In this document: piece after piece, positions 1 through 9,421 of the stretch
Layout of the letters: each line of letters starts with the position of its first letter
Position numbering within the stretch: position 1 is the first letter of the stretch
Origin: Streptomyces sp. WAC08241
Lineage (GTDB): Bacteria > Actinomycetota > Actinomycetes > Streptomycetales > Streptomycetaceae
Length of the DNA: 64,000 nucleotides
Reading direction: 5' to 3'
Assembly: GCA_007858575.1 (NCBI GenBank)
Contig: CP042279.1
Span: forward strand, 3,596,001 to 3,660,000
Notes under the pieces: generated by a model
The model's input: the letters and a program-made list of their open reading frames with translations, nothing else
What the model was told of the DNA's origin: nothing
Database searches by the model: none
Program-made: the position numbers and the translations under genes

Positions 1-173
1 CCCGTTGCGTGGGCGTTTCCGTGATGCACCTGGTACGGCGGCCGGTGTCGCCTTCACGCAGTGTGTCCGGTTGCGGCCGGATCGTTATCCTCAATTTCCG
101 CTCAGATGTGATGACGCTCGTCACATCGGTTTCTAGTGTCCTCCCCAACCGAGGAGGACGGAGCAAGAGGCCG

Positions 174-959
<786 letters not shown>

Positions 960-1012
960 GCGAGTTCGGATTTACTCTTCCCGACTCACGCCTACGCAAG
1001 GGACTTTCCTCG

Positions 1013-1837
1013 ATGAAGCTTCGCAACACCTCCGCCGCCGCCGCGGCCGTCGTCCTGCTCGCGCTGACCGCGACGGCCTGTGGTGGCGGGTCCGACTCCG
1101 GGAGCAACGGTGACAAGATCACCATCGGCATCAAGTTCGACCAGCCCGGCCTGGGCCTGAAGACCCCGGACGGCAAGTACGCCGGCTTCGACGTCGACGT
1201 CGCCCGTTACGTGGCTAAGGAACTCGGCTACGCCGAGGACAAGATCAACTTCAAGCAGGCGCCGAGCGCCGAGCGCGAGAACCTGATCAAGAACGGCGAC
1301 GTGAAGTTCGTCGTCGCCAGCTACTCGATCAACGACAAGCGCAAGAAGGAGGTCGACTTCGCCGGTCCGTACTTCCTGGCCCACCAGGACCTGCTCGTGC
1401 GCGCCGACGACGCCTCGATCACCAAGGTCGAGGACCTCAACTCCAAGAAGCTCTGCTCGGTCACCGGCTCGACCTCCGCGCAGAACGTCCGCGACAAGCT
1501 GGCCCCCAAGGCCGACCTGCGCCAGCTCGGCGGCTACTCCGAGTGCCTGACCGGCCTGGAGAACAAGCGCGTCGACGCCCTCACCACCGACGACTCCATC
1601 CTCGCGGGCTACGCCGCGCAGAAGGAGAACCAGGGCAAGTTCAAGCTCGTCGGTCTGCGGATGAGCGACGAGAACTACGGCATCGGCCTCAAGAAGGGCG
1701 ACGACGAGCTGCGCGGCAAGATCAACAAGGCGCTGGAGAAGATGGTCTCCGACGGCACCTGGCAGAAGCTCGTCACCCAGCACTTCGGCCCCTCCGGCTA
1801 CAGTCCGAGCCCGCGCCCAAGGTCGCGGGCTGACTGA
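1013..1837 (+). CDS. gluB: Glutamate-binding lipoprotein of the GluABCD importer
   Basis: Extracellular solute-binding protein, membrane-tethered. The N-terminus is a lipoprotein signal: MKLRNTS, a hydrophobic run, then the lipobox LTATAC with the cysteine near residue 24, followed by a Gly/Ser linker. The body is a family 3 periplasmic-binding fold (TIGIKFDQPG; GFDVDVARYVAKELG; DFAGPYF). The last residues look shifted by one lost base near 1800: the alternative frame ends EPAPKVAG and stops at 1833, which fits the family better than the Arg/Ser-rich tail ending at 1837. It lies between gluA and gluC, and a hairpin follows the stop. Confidence 0.92.
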   Translation: MKLRNTSAAAAAVVLLALTATACGGGSDSGSNGDKITIGIKFDQPGLGLKTPDGKYAGFDVDVARYVAKELGYAEDKINFKQAPSAERENLIKNGDVKFVVASYSINDKRKKEVDFAGPYFLAHQDLLVRADDASITKVEDLNSKKLCSVTGSTSAQNVRDKLAPKADLRQLGGYSECLTGLENKRVDALTTDDSILAGYAAQKENQGKFKLVGLRMSDENYGIGLKKGDDELRGKINKALEKMVSDGTWQKLVTQHFGPSGYSPSPRPRSRAD

Positions 1838-1853
1838 CCCTGCCTCCGGCGTG

Positions 1854-1880
1854 ACGGCCGCCCCGCACGAGGGCGGCCGT
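1854..1880 (+). terminator. gluB-gluC intergenic hairpin
   Basis: A perfect 10-bp stem, ACGGCCGCCC (1854-1863) paired with its complement at 1871-1880, with a 7-nt loop. There is no T-run. It sits 17 bp after the gluB stop and 73 bp before gluC. Such intercistronic stems usually stabilise the 3' end of, or partly terminate, the highly expressed binding-protein message, so that GluB exceeds the permeases. That role is inferred. Confidence 0.6.
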
Positions 1881-1953
1881 CGCATCGGCACCGGCCGTCG
1901 CCTCTGCGGCGGCCTCCACACCGACCGACCACCAGGGGAGAGCGCGGGGCATC

Positions 1954-2628
1954 GTGTTCGACTTTCTTGATTCCGGGCAGTACGACCTGCTCGGCGCCTT
2001 CTGGGTGACGGCGCAACTCGCCCTCTACTCGGCGATCGGCTCGCTGATCTGGGGCACCGCCCTGGCCGCCATGCGGGTCAGCCCGGTCCAGCTCATGCGG
2101 TCCTTCGGCACCGCGTACGTCAACTTCGTCCGGAACACCCCGTTGACCGTGGTCATCGTGGCCTGCTCGCTCGTCCTCGACCAGACCCTCGGGATCACGC
2201 TCGGCGCCGACGACTCCGAGACGATCGGCTTCCGCCTCGCGATCCTCGGACTGGTCGCGTACACCGGCACGTTCGTCTGCGAGGCGCTGCGCTCCGGCAT
2301 CAACACGGTGCCGCCGGGCCAGGCCGAGGCCGCCCGCGCGCTCGGCCTGAGCTTCTTCCAGGTCCTCACCCTGGTGGTGCTCCCGCAGGCCTTCCGCGCC
2401 GCGGTGACCCCGCTCGCCAACGTCCTGATCGCCCTCACCAAGAACACCACCGTGGCGGTGGCCATCAGCGCCGCCGAGGCGGCGCTCCTGATGAAGGAGA
2501 TGATCGAGAACGAGGCCCAGGCACTCTTCGCGGTCTTCGCGGTCTTCGCCTTCGGCTTCATCGTCCTGACCCTCCCCACCGGCCTCGTCCTGGGCTGGGC
2601 GGCCAAGCGACTGGCGGTGAAGCGATGA
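1954..2628 (+). CDS. gluC: Glutamate ABC transporter permease, first subunit
   Basis: Integral membrane permease of the HisMQ/GlnP type, 224 residues. Several hydrophobic segments are visible, and the EAA loop that contacts the ATPase reads EALRSGINTVPPGQAEAARALG near residues 111-132. The GTG at 1954 fits the family N-terminus MFDFLDSGQYD. The 3' end overlaps the start of the next permease by 4 bp (ATGA), so the two are translationally coupled and probably form a heterodimer. No frame break is seen. Confidence 0.92.
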   Translation: MFDFLDSGQYDLLGAFWVTAQLALYSAIGSLIWGTALAAMRVSPVQLMRSFGTAYVNFVRNTPLTVVIVACSLVLDQTLGITLGADDSETIGFRLAILGLVAYTGTFVCEALRSGINTVPPGQAEAARALGLSFFQVLTLVVLPQAFRAAVTPLANVLIALTKNTTVAVAISAAEAALLMKEMIENEAQALFAVFAVFAFGFIVLTLPTGLVLGWAAKRLAVKR

Positions 2629-3455
2629 GCTCCGTCCTGTACGACACCCCGGGCCCGCGCGCCAAGCGGCGCAACGTCCTCTACACGGTCGGCTTCCTCG
2701 CGGTCCTCGCCGTGCTGGCCTGGTGGGTCCTCTCCGCCCTGAACGACAAGGGCCAGCTCTCGGCCGACAAGTGGAGCCCGTTCGTCACCGACTCCCGGGT
2801 CTGGACGACATACCTGCTGCCGGGTCTGGTCGAGACCCTCAAGGCCGCCGCGCTCTCCATCCTGATCGCGCTGCCGCTCGGCGCCCTCCTCGGCATCGGC
2901 CGGCTCTCGGACCACCGCTGGGTGCGGGTGCCCGTCGGCACGGTCGTGGAATTCTTCCGCGCCATCCCGGTCCTGCTCCTGATGATGTTCGCGAGCGCCG
3001 TGTACGCGCAGTTCACGCCCGTCAGCTCCGACTTCCGCCCGTTGTACGCGGTCGTCACCGGCCTCGTGCTCTACAACGCCTCGGTCATCGCCGAGGTCGT
3101 CCGGGCCGGTGTGCTCTCGCTGCCCCGGGGCCAGGGCGACGCGGCCGTCGCGCTCGGCATGCGCAAGGGCCAGACCATGCTGTACGTGCTGCTCCCGCAG
3201 GCCGTGACCGTCATGCTCCCGGCCCTGGTCAGCCAGCTCGTCGTGATCGTCAAGGACACCGCGCTCGGCGGCGCCCTGCTCGGCTTCCCGGAGCTGCTCA
3301 GCCAGAACCGGCAGGTCACGGCCAACTACGGCGCCAACACGATCGCCACCTTCACGGTCATCGCGCTGATCTTCATCGCCCTCAACTTCGCCCTGACCTC
3401 CCTGGCCGCCTGGCTGGAGCAGCGGCTGCGGCGGGCCGGAAGACGGCCGGCGTGA
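2625..3455 (+). CDS. gluD: Glutamate ABC transporter permease, second subunit
   Basis: Second membrane permease of the GluABCD importer. It has a cytoplasmic N-terminus of about 20 residues, then alternating hydrophobic segments and an EAA loop EVVRAGVLSLPRGQGDAAVALG. The start ATG overlaps the gluC stop. The annotated frame stops at 3455 after an Arg-rich end. A single-base shift near 3440 would instead give a hydrophilic tail KTAGVTESAVTKTGEAP ending at 3514, so the true C-terminus is uncertain. A strong terminator hairpin follows, closing the operon. Confidence 0.9.
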   Translation: MSSVLYDTPGPRAKRRNVLYTVGFLAVLAVLAWWVLSALNDKGQLSADKWSPFVTDSRVWTTYLLPGLVETLKAAALSILIALPLGALLGIGRLSDHRWVRVPVGTVVEFFRAIPVLLLMMFASAVYAQFTPVSSDFRPLYAVVTGLVLYNASVIAEVVRAGVLSLPRGQGDAAVALGMRKGQTMLYVLLPQAVTVMLPALVSQLVVIVKDTALGGALLGFPELLSQNRQVTANYGANTIATFTVIALIFIALNFALTSLAAWLEQRLRRAGRRPA

Positions 3456-3592
3456 CCGAGAGCGCCGTCACCAAGACCGGCGAGGCCCCGGCGGAGGCCG
3501 TCAGCGGCGCGTGACCCCGCGGGGCTCCGGAACGACGGGGTCGACCAGGGTCCGGAACCGACCGGGTCGGCCACGGGGCCCGGAACGGCAGG

Positions 3593-3637
3593 GGCGGGCG
3601 GGAGCGGCACCGACACGAGGTGCCGCTCCCGCCCGCC
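3593..3637 (+). terminator. Terminator of the glu operon
   Basis: A perfect 19-bp GC-rich inverted repeat, 3593-3611 pairing with 3619-3637 around a 7-nt loop, lying 79-138 bp after the two possible gluD stops. There is no U-tract, which is usual for intrinsic terminators in high-GC actinobacteria. Confidence 0.8.
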
Positions 3638-3665
3638 TCTTCAGACGTGCCCCCGTCCCACATGC

Positions 3666-3777
3666 GACGGCACGGGGTCGGGGGCACGGACCCGGCGGTA
3701 CGGGGTCGGCGGTACGGGGTCGGCGGCACGGACCCGGCGGTACGGGGTCGGGGGCACGGATCCGGCGGCACGGACCC
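3666..3777. repeat. 14-bp tandem repeat, eight imperfect copies
   Basis: Eight consecutive 14-bp units of the form GGCGGYACGGGGTC or GGSGGCACGGAYCC, with unit boundaries at 3680, 3694, 3708, 3722, 3736, 3750 and 3764. The last six bases alternate between GGGGTC and its near complement GACCC, so neighbouring units can pair as small hairpins. It lies in the 490-bp gap between the gluD terminator and the monooxygenase. Related degenerate units continue to about 3850. ORFs through it are simple-repeat artefacts. Confidence 0.85.
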
Positions 3778-4004
3778 GGTGCCGCGCCCTGCCGCAGCCG
3801 TTCGCGGCACCCGCTCCGGGGTCGGCGGCACGCCCCCGATCCCACCGTTCGCGGCACCGACTTCAGGTCGGCCGCACCGCGCCCACCCCGTCGCTTGACG
3901 CAAGCACCCCCAGTGGGTTGCATACGGTCTGTGATCAACCACCGGGCCCGTGCCACACTCGACCGTGCTGCCCTCATGACCGTCCGGCCTTCAGGAGCCG
4001 CGCC

Positions 4005-5689
4005 GTGGACCCGGTGATCATCGTGGGCGCGGGACCGGTCGGTCTCGCGCTCTCCCTCGCGCTCGCCGCGCAGGACGTGCCCAGCGTCGTCCTCGACGAG
4101 GGCTCCGGCAAGGAGGAGCCGCGCCCGGCCCGCAGCGTCGTCCTGCGCGCCGACATGGCCGGGACGGTCGAGCGCCTCGGCTGCACGACCCTCCGTGACG
4201 AGGGCGTCCGCTGGTCGGTTGGCGCGGCATGCGCCGCCGCCAGGTGGTGCGCCACCTGGAGCTCGACCTGGGTCTCGGCGGCACGGAGGAGTGGTCCGAG
4301 GACCCCGCCTCGCCCGCCGCCCCGGCCGCCCCGCTGCACATCCCCCAGCACGCCTTGGCCCGCGGCCTGCGCGACGCCATCGCCCGGCAGAAGCTGATCG
4401 AACTCGTCCCCGAGGCCCGGCTCGACACCGTCGAGCAGGACCGGGACGGGGTCGTCGCCCACACCCGCGGCCCGGCGGGCACCTGAGTGGCGCGGCAGCC
4501 ACCTCGTGGGCTGCGACGGCGCCCGCTCGACGGTGCGCAAGCTGCTCGGGATCCGCTTCCCCGGCCGCACGGCGGTGGAACGGCACGCCGTCGCCGCGCT
4601 GCGCACCGAACTCCCCTGGCCCGGCGAGGCCCTGCTGCACCGTCAGCCGCCGTGGCGCGGCGCCGCCGAGGAGATCGGCGCGCGTCCGCTGCCCGACGGC
4701 GTGTGGCGGATCGACTGGCTGCTGCCGCCGCGCGGCGACCTGGTCACCCCGGACGCGCTGATCGCCCGCATCCGCGAGACCCTGGCCGGCTGGTGCGACG
4801 GGGTGACGCCCCGTACGAGCTCATCGACACCGGTGTGCACACCGTGCACCACCGGCTCGCCCGGCGCTGGCGGGTCGGCCGGGTCCTCCTCGCCGGGGAC
4901 GCGGCGCACCTGCTCGGCGCGGTCGGCACCCAGGGGCTCGACGAGGGCCTGCGGGACGTGGACAACCTCGCCTGGAAGCTCGCCCTCACCTGGCACCACG
5001 GCGGCTCGGACCGGCTGCTCGACAGCTACCAGAGCGAGCGGCGGGCGGCCGTGGCCACCCGGCTGCGGGCGGCGGACCAGTCGCTTCCGGTGCTGCGCGG
5101 CGGCGGGGCCTGCGGACGTACCTGCCGGGGGCCGCGCGCGGCCACGACGCCCTCCCGACCGACGGCCACCTGGGGCGCGGCCCGCTGGGCGCGCCCCCGC
5201 GTACCCGCACTCCCCCTCGCGCCCCCGTACGCCGACGGGCAGATCCCGGTCGGCACCCCGCCGGGCGCTCCCGTCGAGGACGTCCGCGTGACCGCTCCCG
5301 ACGGCACGACCGTACGGCTCCGGGACCGGCTCGGGCAGGGCCGCCTCCTGGTCCTCCTGATCGCGCCCGGGACGGGGGTGTGGGACCGGCGCCACTGGCG
5401 GACCGCCGGGGTGATGCCCCGCCTCGAAGAGGCCGTACACGCCCTGCCGGTGAAGGCCGAGGTCCTGGTGTCGGAGGCCTATCCGGGGGCTCCGGCCCAC
5501 GCCGTCCTCCTCGTACGGCCCGACGGGCACCTCGTCGCCGCCTTCTCCGGGGTGCGCCCCGAGGAGCTGTACGCGGCGGCGGACGCGGCCCGCGGCGGCC
5601 CCCTCACCGACCGGGAACCCGCCGAGGCGTCCGCCGGAACGTCCTCCGAGGCGTCCGCGAAGAGTGACCGCACGGCGGACATGCATTGA
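4005..5689 (+). CDS. FAD-dependent aromatic-type monooxygenase (several frame breaks)
   Basis: Class A flavoprotein hydroxylase of the PheA/TfdB type, using NAD(P)H and FAD on an unknown substrate. Seen across frames: N-terminal dinucleotide-binding VIIVGAGPVGLALS, the NAD(P)H/FAD motif GCDGARSTVRK near 4510, the ribityl-binding GD motif LLAGDAAHL near 4895, and a thioredoxin-like C-terminal domain from about 5300. The GTG at 4005 has an AGGAG 8 bp upstream (3993-3997). The frame changes near 4220, 4485, 4800 and between 5110 and 5170. With the same defect in recA nearby, sequencing error is more likely than gene decay. It stands alone between the repeat tract and the leader peptide. Confidence 0.8.
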
Positions 5690-5721
5690 TTCCGCCGGGG
5701 ACGCGTGGTGTACTCCGGAGC

Positions 5722-5808
5722 GTGACCGACACCGATGTGCGCCTGTGGCGGAGGGTCCACATGGACCTCCTCCGCTATGCGGGCTGCGTGTGTCGCCCGT
5801 CCTGCTGA
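5722..5808 (+). CDS. Cysteine-rich leader peptide upstream of cysteine dioxygenase
   Basis: A 28-codon ORF, too short for normal gene calling. The product contains RRVHMDLLRYAGCVCRPSC, ending in three cysteines within the last seven residues, and resembles the Streptomyces putative leader peptide family (RxxHxDLxR then Cys) found before sulfur-metabolism genes. The GTG at 5722 is preceded by GGAG but very closely; an in-frame GTG at 5737 is an alternative start. A hairpin, CGCGTC (5856-5861) with GACGCG (5869-5874), lies between it and the dioxygenase start at 5939. Inferred role: ribosome stalling on Cys codons reports cysteine supply and controls the downstream gene. Confidence 0.72.
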   Translation: MTDTDVRLWRRVHMDLLRYAGCVCRPSC

Positions 5809-5938
5809 TCTCGCCCCTTTCCCGCGCGCCCCGCCGCACCTCCGTCGCACCTCTCCGCGTCGTCCGCCGACGCGGTGCCGTGCGCGCCGTGTGCCGCGTG
5901 CCGTCGCGCGTCCTTCGCGAACTCCAGGACGGTCACCC

Positions 5939-6504
5939 GTGTCCCAGCACGCCATCCCACTTCCACCCACCAGCACCGCCCCGGCCGCTCAGGCCGCTCC
6001 GGCCTCTCCGTCCGCTCCGACGGCGACCGAGCTGCTCGACTTCGTCCGGCGCACGGCCGCCGACCGGGAGCTGATCGCCTCCTTGCCGCTCGACCCCGAG
6101 GGCCGCACCTGGGTACGGCTCGACGGCCCCGGCGGCAGCGAGGCCTGGCTCATCGGCTGGCCGCCCGGCACCGGCACCGGTTGGCACGACCACGCCGAGT
6201 CGCAGGGCGCCTTCGCGACCGCGCGCGGGACGCTGACCGAGAACGCGCTGGCGGTCCGGCTGCCGGCGAGCGGCTGGAAGACCCTGGAACTGGCCGACGG
6301 GGTGGACCGCTCCCGCCGTCTGGGAGAGGGTGTGGGCCGGCCTTCGGCCGCCACCACGTGCACGAGGTCTTCAACGAGTCGCCGGACACCCACGCGGTGT
6401 CGGTGCACGCCTACCATCCGCCGCTCCCGCTGATCCGGCGCTTCAGCCGGACGGGCGCGGTGCTCCGCCTGGAGCAGGTCGAGCGCCCGGAGGACTGGCA
6501 GTGA
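5939..6504 (+). CDS. Cysteine dioxygenase (one frame break)
   Basis: Cupin-fold non-haem iron enzyme oxidising cysteine to cysteine sulfinate. Seen: the metal-binding motif GTGTGWHDHAES (two of three iron-ligand His) and, after a frame change near 6340, the third ligand region FGRHHVHEVFN. There is a Pro/Ala-rich N-terminal extension of about 30 residues. The start is a GTG at 5939 with AGGA a few bases upstream. The leader peptide 130 bp upstream suggests cysteine-responsive expression. The rhodanese-domain gene begins 37 bp downstream, so the pair is probably one sulfur-metabolism transcript. Confidence 0.85.
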
Positions 6505-6541
6505 GCGGGGAGCGGGAGGAACGGCGGGAGCGGAGGAACAG

Positions 6542-7182
6542 GTGGCGGAGCGGGTGGGCATCGACGAGCTCCTGGAGCAGGTCAGGTCGGGCCTCGACCG
6601 GATCGAGCCCCGGGCCGCCCACGAGGCGTACGAGGCGGGTGACGCGCTCCTGGTGGACACGCGCTACGCGGCCCTGCGGGAACGGGACGGGCTGATCCCG
6701 GGCGCGCTGATCGTGGAGCGCAACGAACTCGAATGGCGGCTGGATCCCCTGGGCAGCCACCGCGCGGCGGAGGCCGACAGCCACGACCTGCGGGTGGTGG
6801 TCCTCTGCAACGAGGGGTACGCCTCTCCCTCGCGGCCGAGTCCCTGCGCCGCCTGGGCCTGCACCGGGCGACTGACCTCATCGGCGGCTTCCAGGCCTGG
6901 AAGGCCGCCGGCCTCCCGGTCCTCCTCCCGGCGGCCTGGGCTGACCCGGTCGGCCGGGTCCCCCACCCGCCGAACCGGACGGGCCCTTCCGCCCCCGCGC
7001 CAGAAGCCACCACCGTGCCGGAAGCCACTGCCGTGACAGAAGCCACCACCGTGCTGGAACCCGCCCGCGCGCCGGAAGCCGTTCCCGTGGCCGAAGCCGT
7101 CGTGCCCGCGCCGGAAGCCGTCCCGTGTCAGAAGGACTCGTCCAGCCCGTCCGTGTCCTCGCCCTCCGCCTCCAGCGCCTGA
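6542..7182 (+). CDS. Rhodanese-domain protein with repetitive C-terminal tail (frame break)
   Basis: Single rhodanese domain, a probable sulfurtransferase: [17 protein letters not shown], then the active-site loop [11 protein letters not shown] with the catalytic Cys near residue 89, and [13 protein letters not shown] at the end of the fold. The frame changes near 6825. After the fold, a tail of PEA/VxEA repeats is encoded by degenerate GCCGGAAGCC units (about 7005-7125). The open frame runs to 7182 and overlaps the 3' end of recX by about 55 bp. The tail may be read in the wrong frame, so the stop is uncertain. It follows cysteine dioxygenase and probably acts in the same sulfur metabolism. 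Confidence 0.75.
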
Positions 7183-7693
7183 CGGACGACGCGGAGGGCC
7201 ATGCCCTCGGGGTACCCCTTGCGGGCGAGCATGCCGGCGAGCCGCCGCAGCCGCCGGTCGCGCTCCAGGCCGCGGGTGGCACGCAGCTTGCGGGCCACGA
7301 GTTCGCGCGCCGTGGCCTCCTCCCGCTCGGAGTCGAGCTGCTCCACCGCCTCCTGGATGAGGGTGGGCTCGACGCCCTTGGTGCGCAGCTCCCGGGCGAG
7401 GGCACGCCGGGCGAGGCCCCGGCCGTGGTGGCGGGACTCCACCCAGGCCCCCGCGAAGGCGGCGTCGTCGATGAGCCCGACGTCCTCGAAGCGGGAGAGG
7501 ACCTCCTCCGCCACCTCGTCGGGGATCTCTCGCTTGCGCAGCGCGTCGGCCAGTTGCTTGCGCGTGCGGGGGTCCCGGTGAGCAGGCGCAGGCAGATCGC
7601 GCGCGCCCGCTCAGCCGGATCCTGGGGTGACGGCTCCTTCTCGGCCCTCGACGAGTCGGGGCCGTCACCCGGCCATTCGGTACGACCGGTCAC
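7128..7693 (-). CDS. recX: RecX regulator of RecA (frame break)
   Basis: Small three-helix-repeat protein that binds and restrains RecA filaments. The C-terminal part is clear ([57 protein letters not shown]). The N-terminal part [15 protein letters not shown] is in another frame, shifted near 7577. The GTG at 7693 lies 4 nt after the recA stop, the usual coupled recA-recX arrangement. It should be co-transcribed with recA under SOS control. Confidence 0.88.
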
Positions 7694-7697
7694 CGGT

Positions 7698-8828
7698 TCA
7701 GCTCTTGACCGCGGTGGCCTTGGTCGCCTTCGCGGTCTTGGCCGCGGGTGCCGGACGCCCTTGGCGGCGTCGTCCGCACCGGCCGCGTCCGTGGCCGCCG
7801 CGTCCGCACCCGGCTCGGCCGACAGGGCCTCGGGACGGACGCCGACGCCCAGCTTCTCCTTGATCTTCTTCTCGATCTCGTTGGCGAGGTCGGGGTTGTC
7901 CTTCAGGAAGTTGCGGGCGTTCTCCTTGCCCTGGCCGAGCTGGTCGCCCTCGTAGGTGTACCAGGCACCCGCCTTGCGGACGAAGCCGTGCTCCACGCCC
8001 ATGTCGATCAGGCCGCCCTCACGGCTGATGCCCTGGCCGTAGAGGATGTCGAACTCCGCCTGCTTGAAGGGGGCGCGACCTTGTTCTTGACGACCTTGAC
8101 GCGGGTGCGGTTGCCGACCGCGTCCGTGCCGTCCTTGAGGGTCTCGATGCGACGGATGTCGAGGCGCACCGAGGCGTAGAACTTGAGGGCGCGGCCACCG
8201 GTCGTGGTCTCCGGCGAGCCGAACATCACGCCGATCTTCTCGCGGAGCTGGTTGATGAAGATCGCGGTGGTCTTGGACTGGTTGAGCGCGCTGGTGATCT
8301 TCCGGAGGGCCTGGCTCATCAGGCGGGCCTGGAGACCCACGTGCGAGTCGCCCATCTCGCCTCGATCTCCGCGCGCGGGACGAGCGCGGCGACGGAGTCG
8401 ATGACGATCAGGTCGAGGGCGCCGGAGCGGACCAGCATGTCGACGATTTCGAGGGCCTGCTCGCCGTTGTCCGGCTGGGACAGGATGAGGTTGTCGATGT
8501 CGACGCCGAGCTTCTTGGCGTACTCGGGGTCGAGGGCGTGCTCGGCGTCGACGAAGGCGACCTGGCCGCCGGCCTTCTGCGCGTTGGCGACGGCGTGCAG
8601 GGTCAGGGTCGTCTTGCCGGAGGACTCCGGTCCGTAGATCTCCACGACACGGCCGCGCGGCAGGCCGCCGACGCCGAGGGCGACGTCCAGGGCGGTCGAG
8701 CCGGTGGAGATCACCTCGATCGGCTCCTGGGTGCGGTCGCCCATGCGCATCACGGCGCCCTTGCCGAATTGGCGTTCAATCTGTGCGAGCGCGGCGTCGA
8801 GCGCCTTCTCGCGGTCGGTTCCTGCCAT
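7698..8828 (-). CDS. recA: RecA recombinase (three apparent frame breaks)
   Basis: DNA strand-exchange ATPase and SOS co-protease. Seen: N-terminus [18 protein letters not shown], Walker [11 protein letters not shown], Walker [11 protein letters not shown], the loop [17 protein letters not shown], and a Lys/Ala-rich C-terminal tail [15 protein letters not shown] as in Streptomyces. The frame changes near 8356, 8075 and 7770, yet every block is otherwise conserved. A housekeeping gene broken three times is strong evidence that the sequence carries indel errors. The ATG is at 8828; recX follows after 4 nt; an SOS-like box lies 141 bp upstream. Confidence 0.95.
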
Positions 8829-8968
8829 GGGTTCCACCCGGTTTGCTTGAGTCGATCGCTTCATGTGAAAGACGCTAACCCCCGCCACTGACAATGGGCC
8901 CCGGCGTCCCGCCCGCCCTGTGGAAAACCCCGCGGCAACCCCGCGATTCCCAGGGCCGGACCTCCATG

Positions 8969-8981
8969 AGAATGGATGTTC
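8969..8981 (-). promoter_or_regulatory. SOS-like box upstream of recA
   Basis: On the minus strand this reads GAACATCCATTCT, which matches the motif I recall as reported upstream of Streptomyces lividans recA. It is 141 bp before the recA start. LexA or another damage regulator could bind here. The role is inferred from the family. Confidence 0.7.
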
Positions 8982-9007
8982 GATTTTAGTGTCAAGCGCG
9001 CCACGCG

Positions 9008-9027
9008 GTCCCGGACCACCGTGTCGA
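9008..9027 (+). repeat. Left arm of a 20-bp inverted repeat around the Nudix remnant
   Basis: GTCCCGGACCACCGTGTCGA is the reverse complement, with one mismatch, of 9204-9223. The right arm encodes part of the Nudix-box region of the adjacent remnant. A small inverted duplication or recombination may have created the truncation. Confidence 0.7.
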
Positions 9028-9071
9028 GAGGCCCTCGCGGCGGCCGTCCCGAGCCTCCAGGAGGCAGAGAA

Positions 9072-9350
9072 ATGAGCTTCCGCTTGGCGGCGTACGCCGT
9101 GTGCGTCGAGGACGGGCGGGTGCTGCTCGCCCGCCACGTGCCGCCGGAGGGCACGTCCACCTGGACGCTCCCGGGCGGCGGGGTGGAGCAGGGAAGGACC
9201 CGTTCGACGCGGTGGTCCGGGACTCCGCTCCCGGACGTCTCCGCCCTGCGCCGGTCGTCACTGGTCGACGTCGGCCTGCCCCTGGCCCGGACCCTGCCGC
9301 CGACCGGCCACACCGCCCCGGTCCCGGTCGGCGGCCCGATCCGGCACTGA
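9072..9350 (+). pseudogene. Truncated Nudix hydrolase
   Basis: The N-terminus is clearly Nudix: [21 protein letters not shown], then [12 protein letters not shown], the beginning of the Nudix box. After it the frame is lost near 9192; the alternative frame reads [11 protein letters not shown] but the catalytic REVxEExG segment is missing. The remainder to the stop at 9350 is Pro/Arg-rich with no family resemblance. About 50 residues of a normal 150 remain, so it is probably inactive. The right arm of a 20-bp inverted repeat (9204-9223) lies at the break. It lies next to recA on the opposite strand. Confidence 0.7.
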
Positions 9351-9421
9351 GGACGCCTGCCGACCGCTCCGACGCGGTCACCGCGCGGCGGGCAGGCCAC
9401 CGGAGCGGCGGTACGACCCCG

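Noticed and set aside
1..173. Upstream extension of the gluA frame to position 9
   Set aside because: The extension is not ABC-transporter-like and precedes the purine-rich GAGGAGG at 151; ATG 174 fits the family length.
3620..3898. ORF encoding GGTDPAVRG repeats
   Set aside because: Simply translates the 14-bp tandem repeat; no RBS or family.
8861..9400. Minus-strand ORF before recA
   Set aside because: Covers the recA promoter/SOS box and the antisense of the Nudix remnant; no plausible protein.
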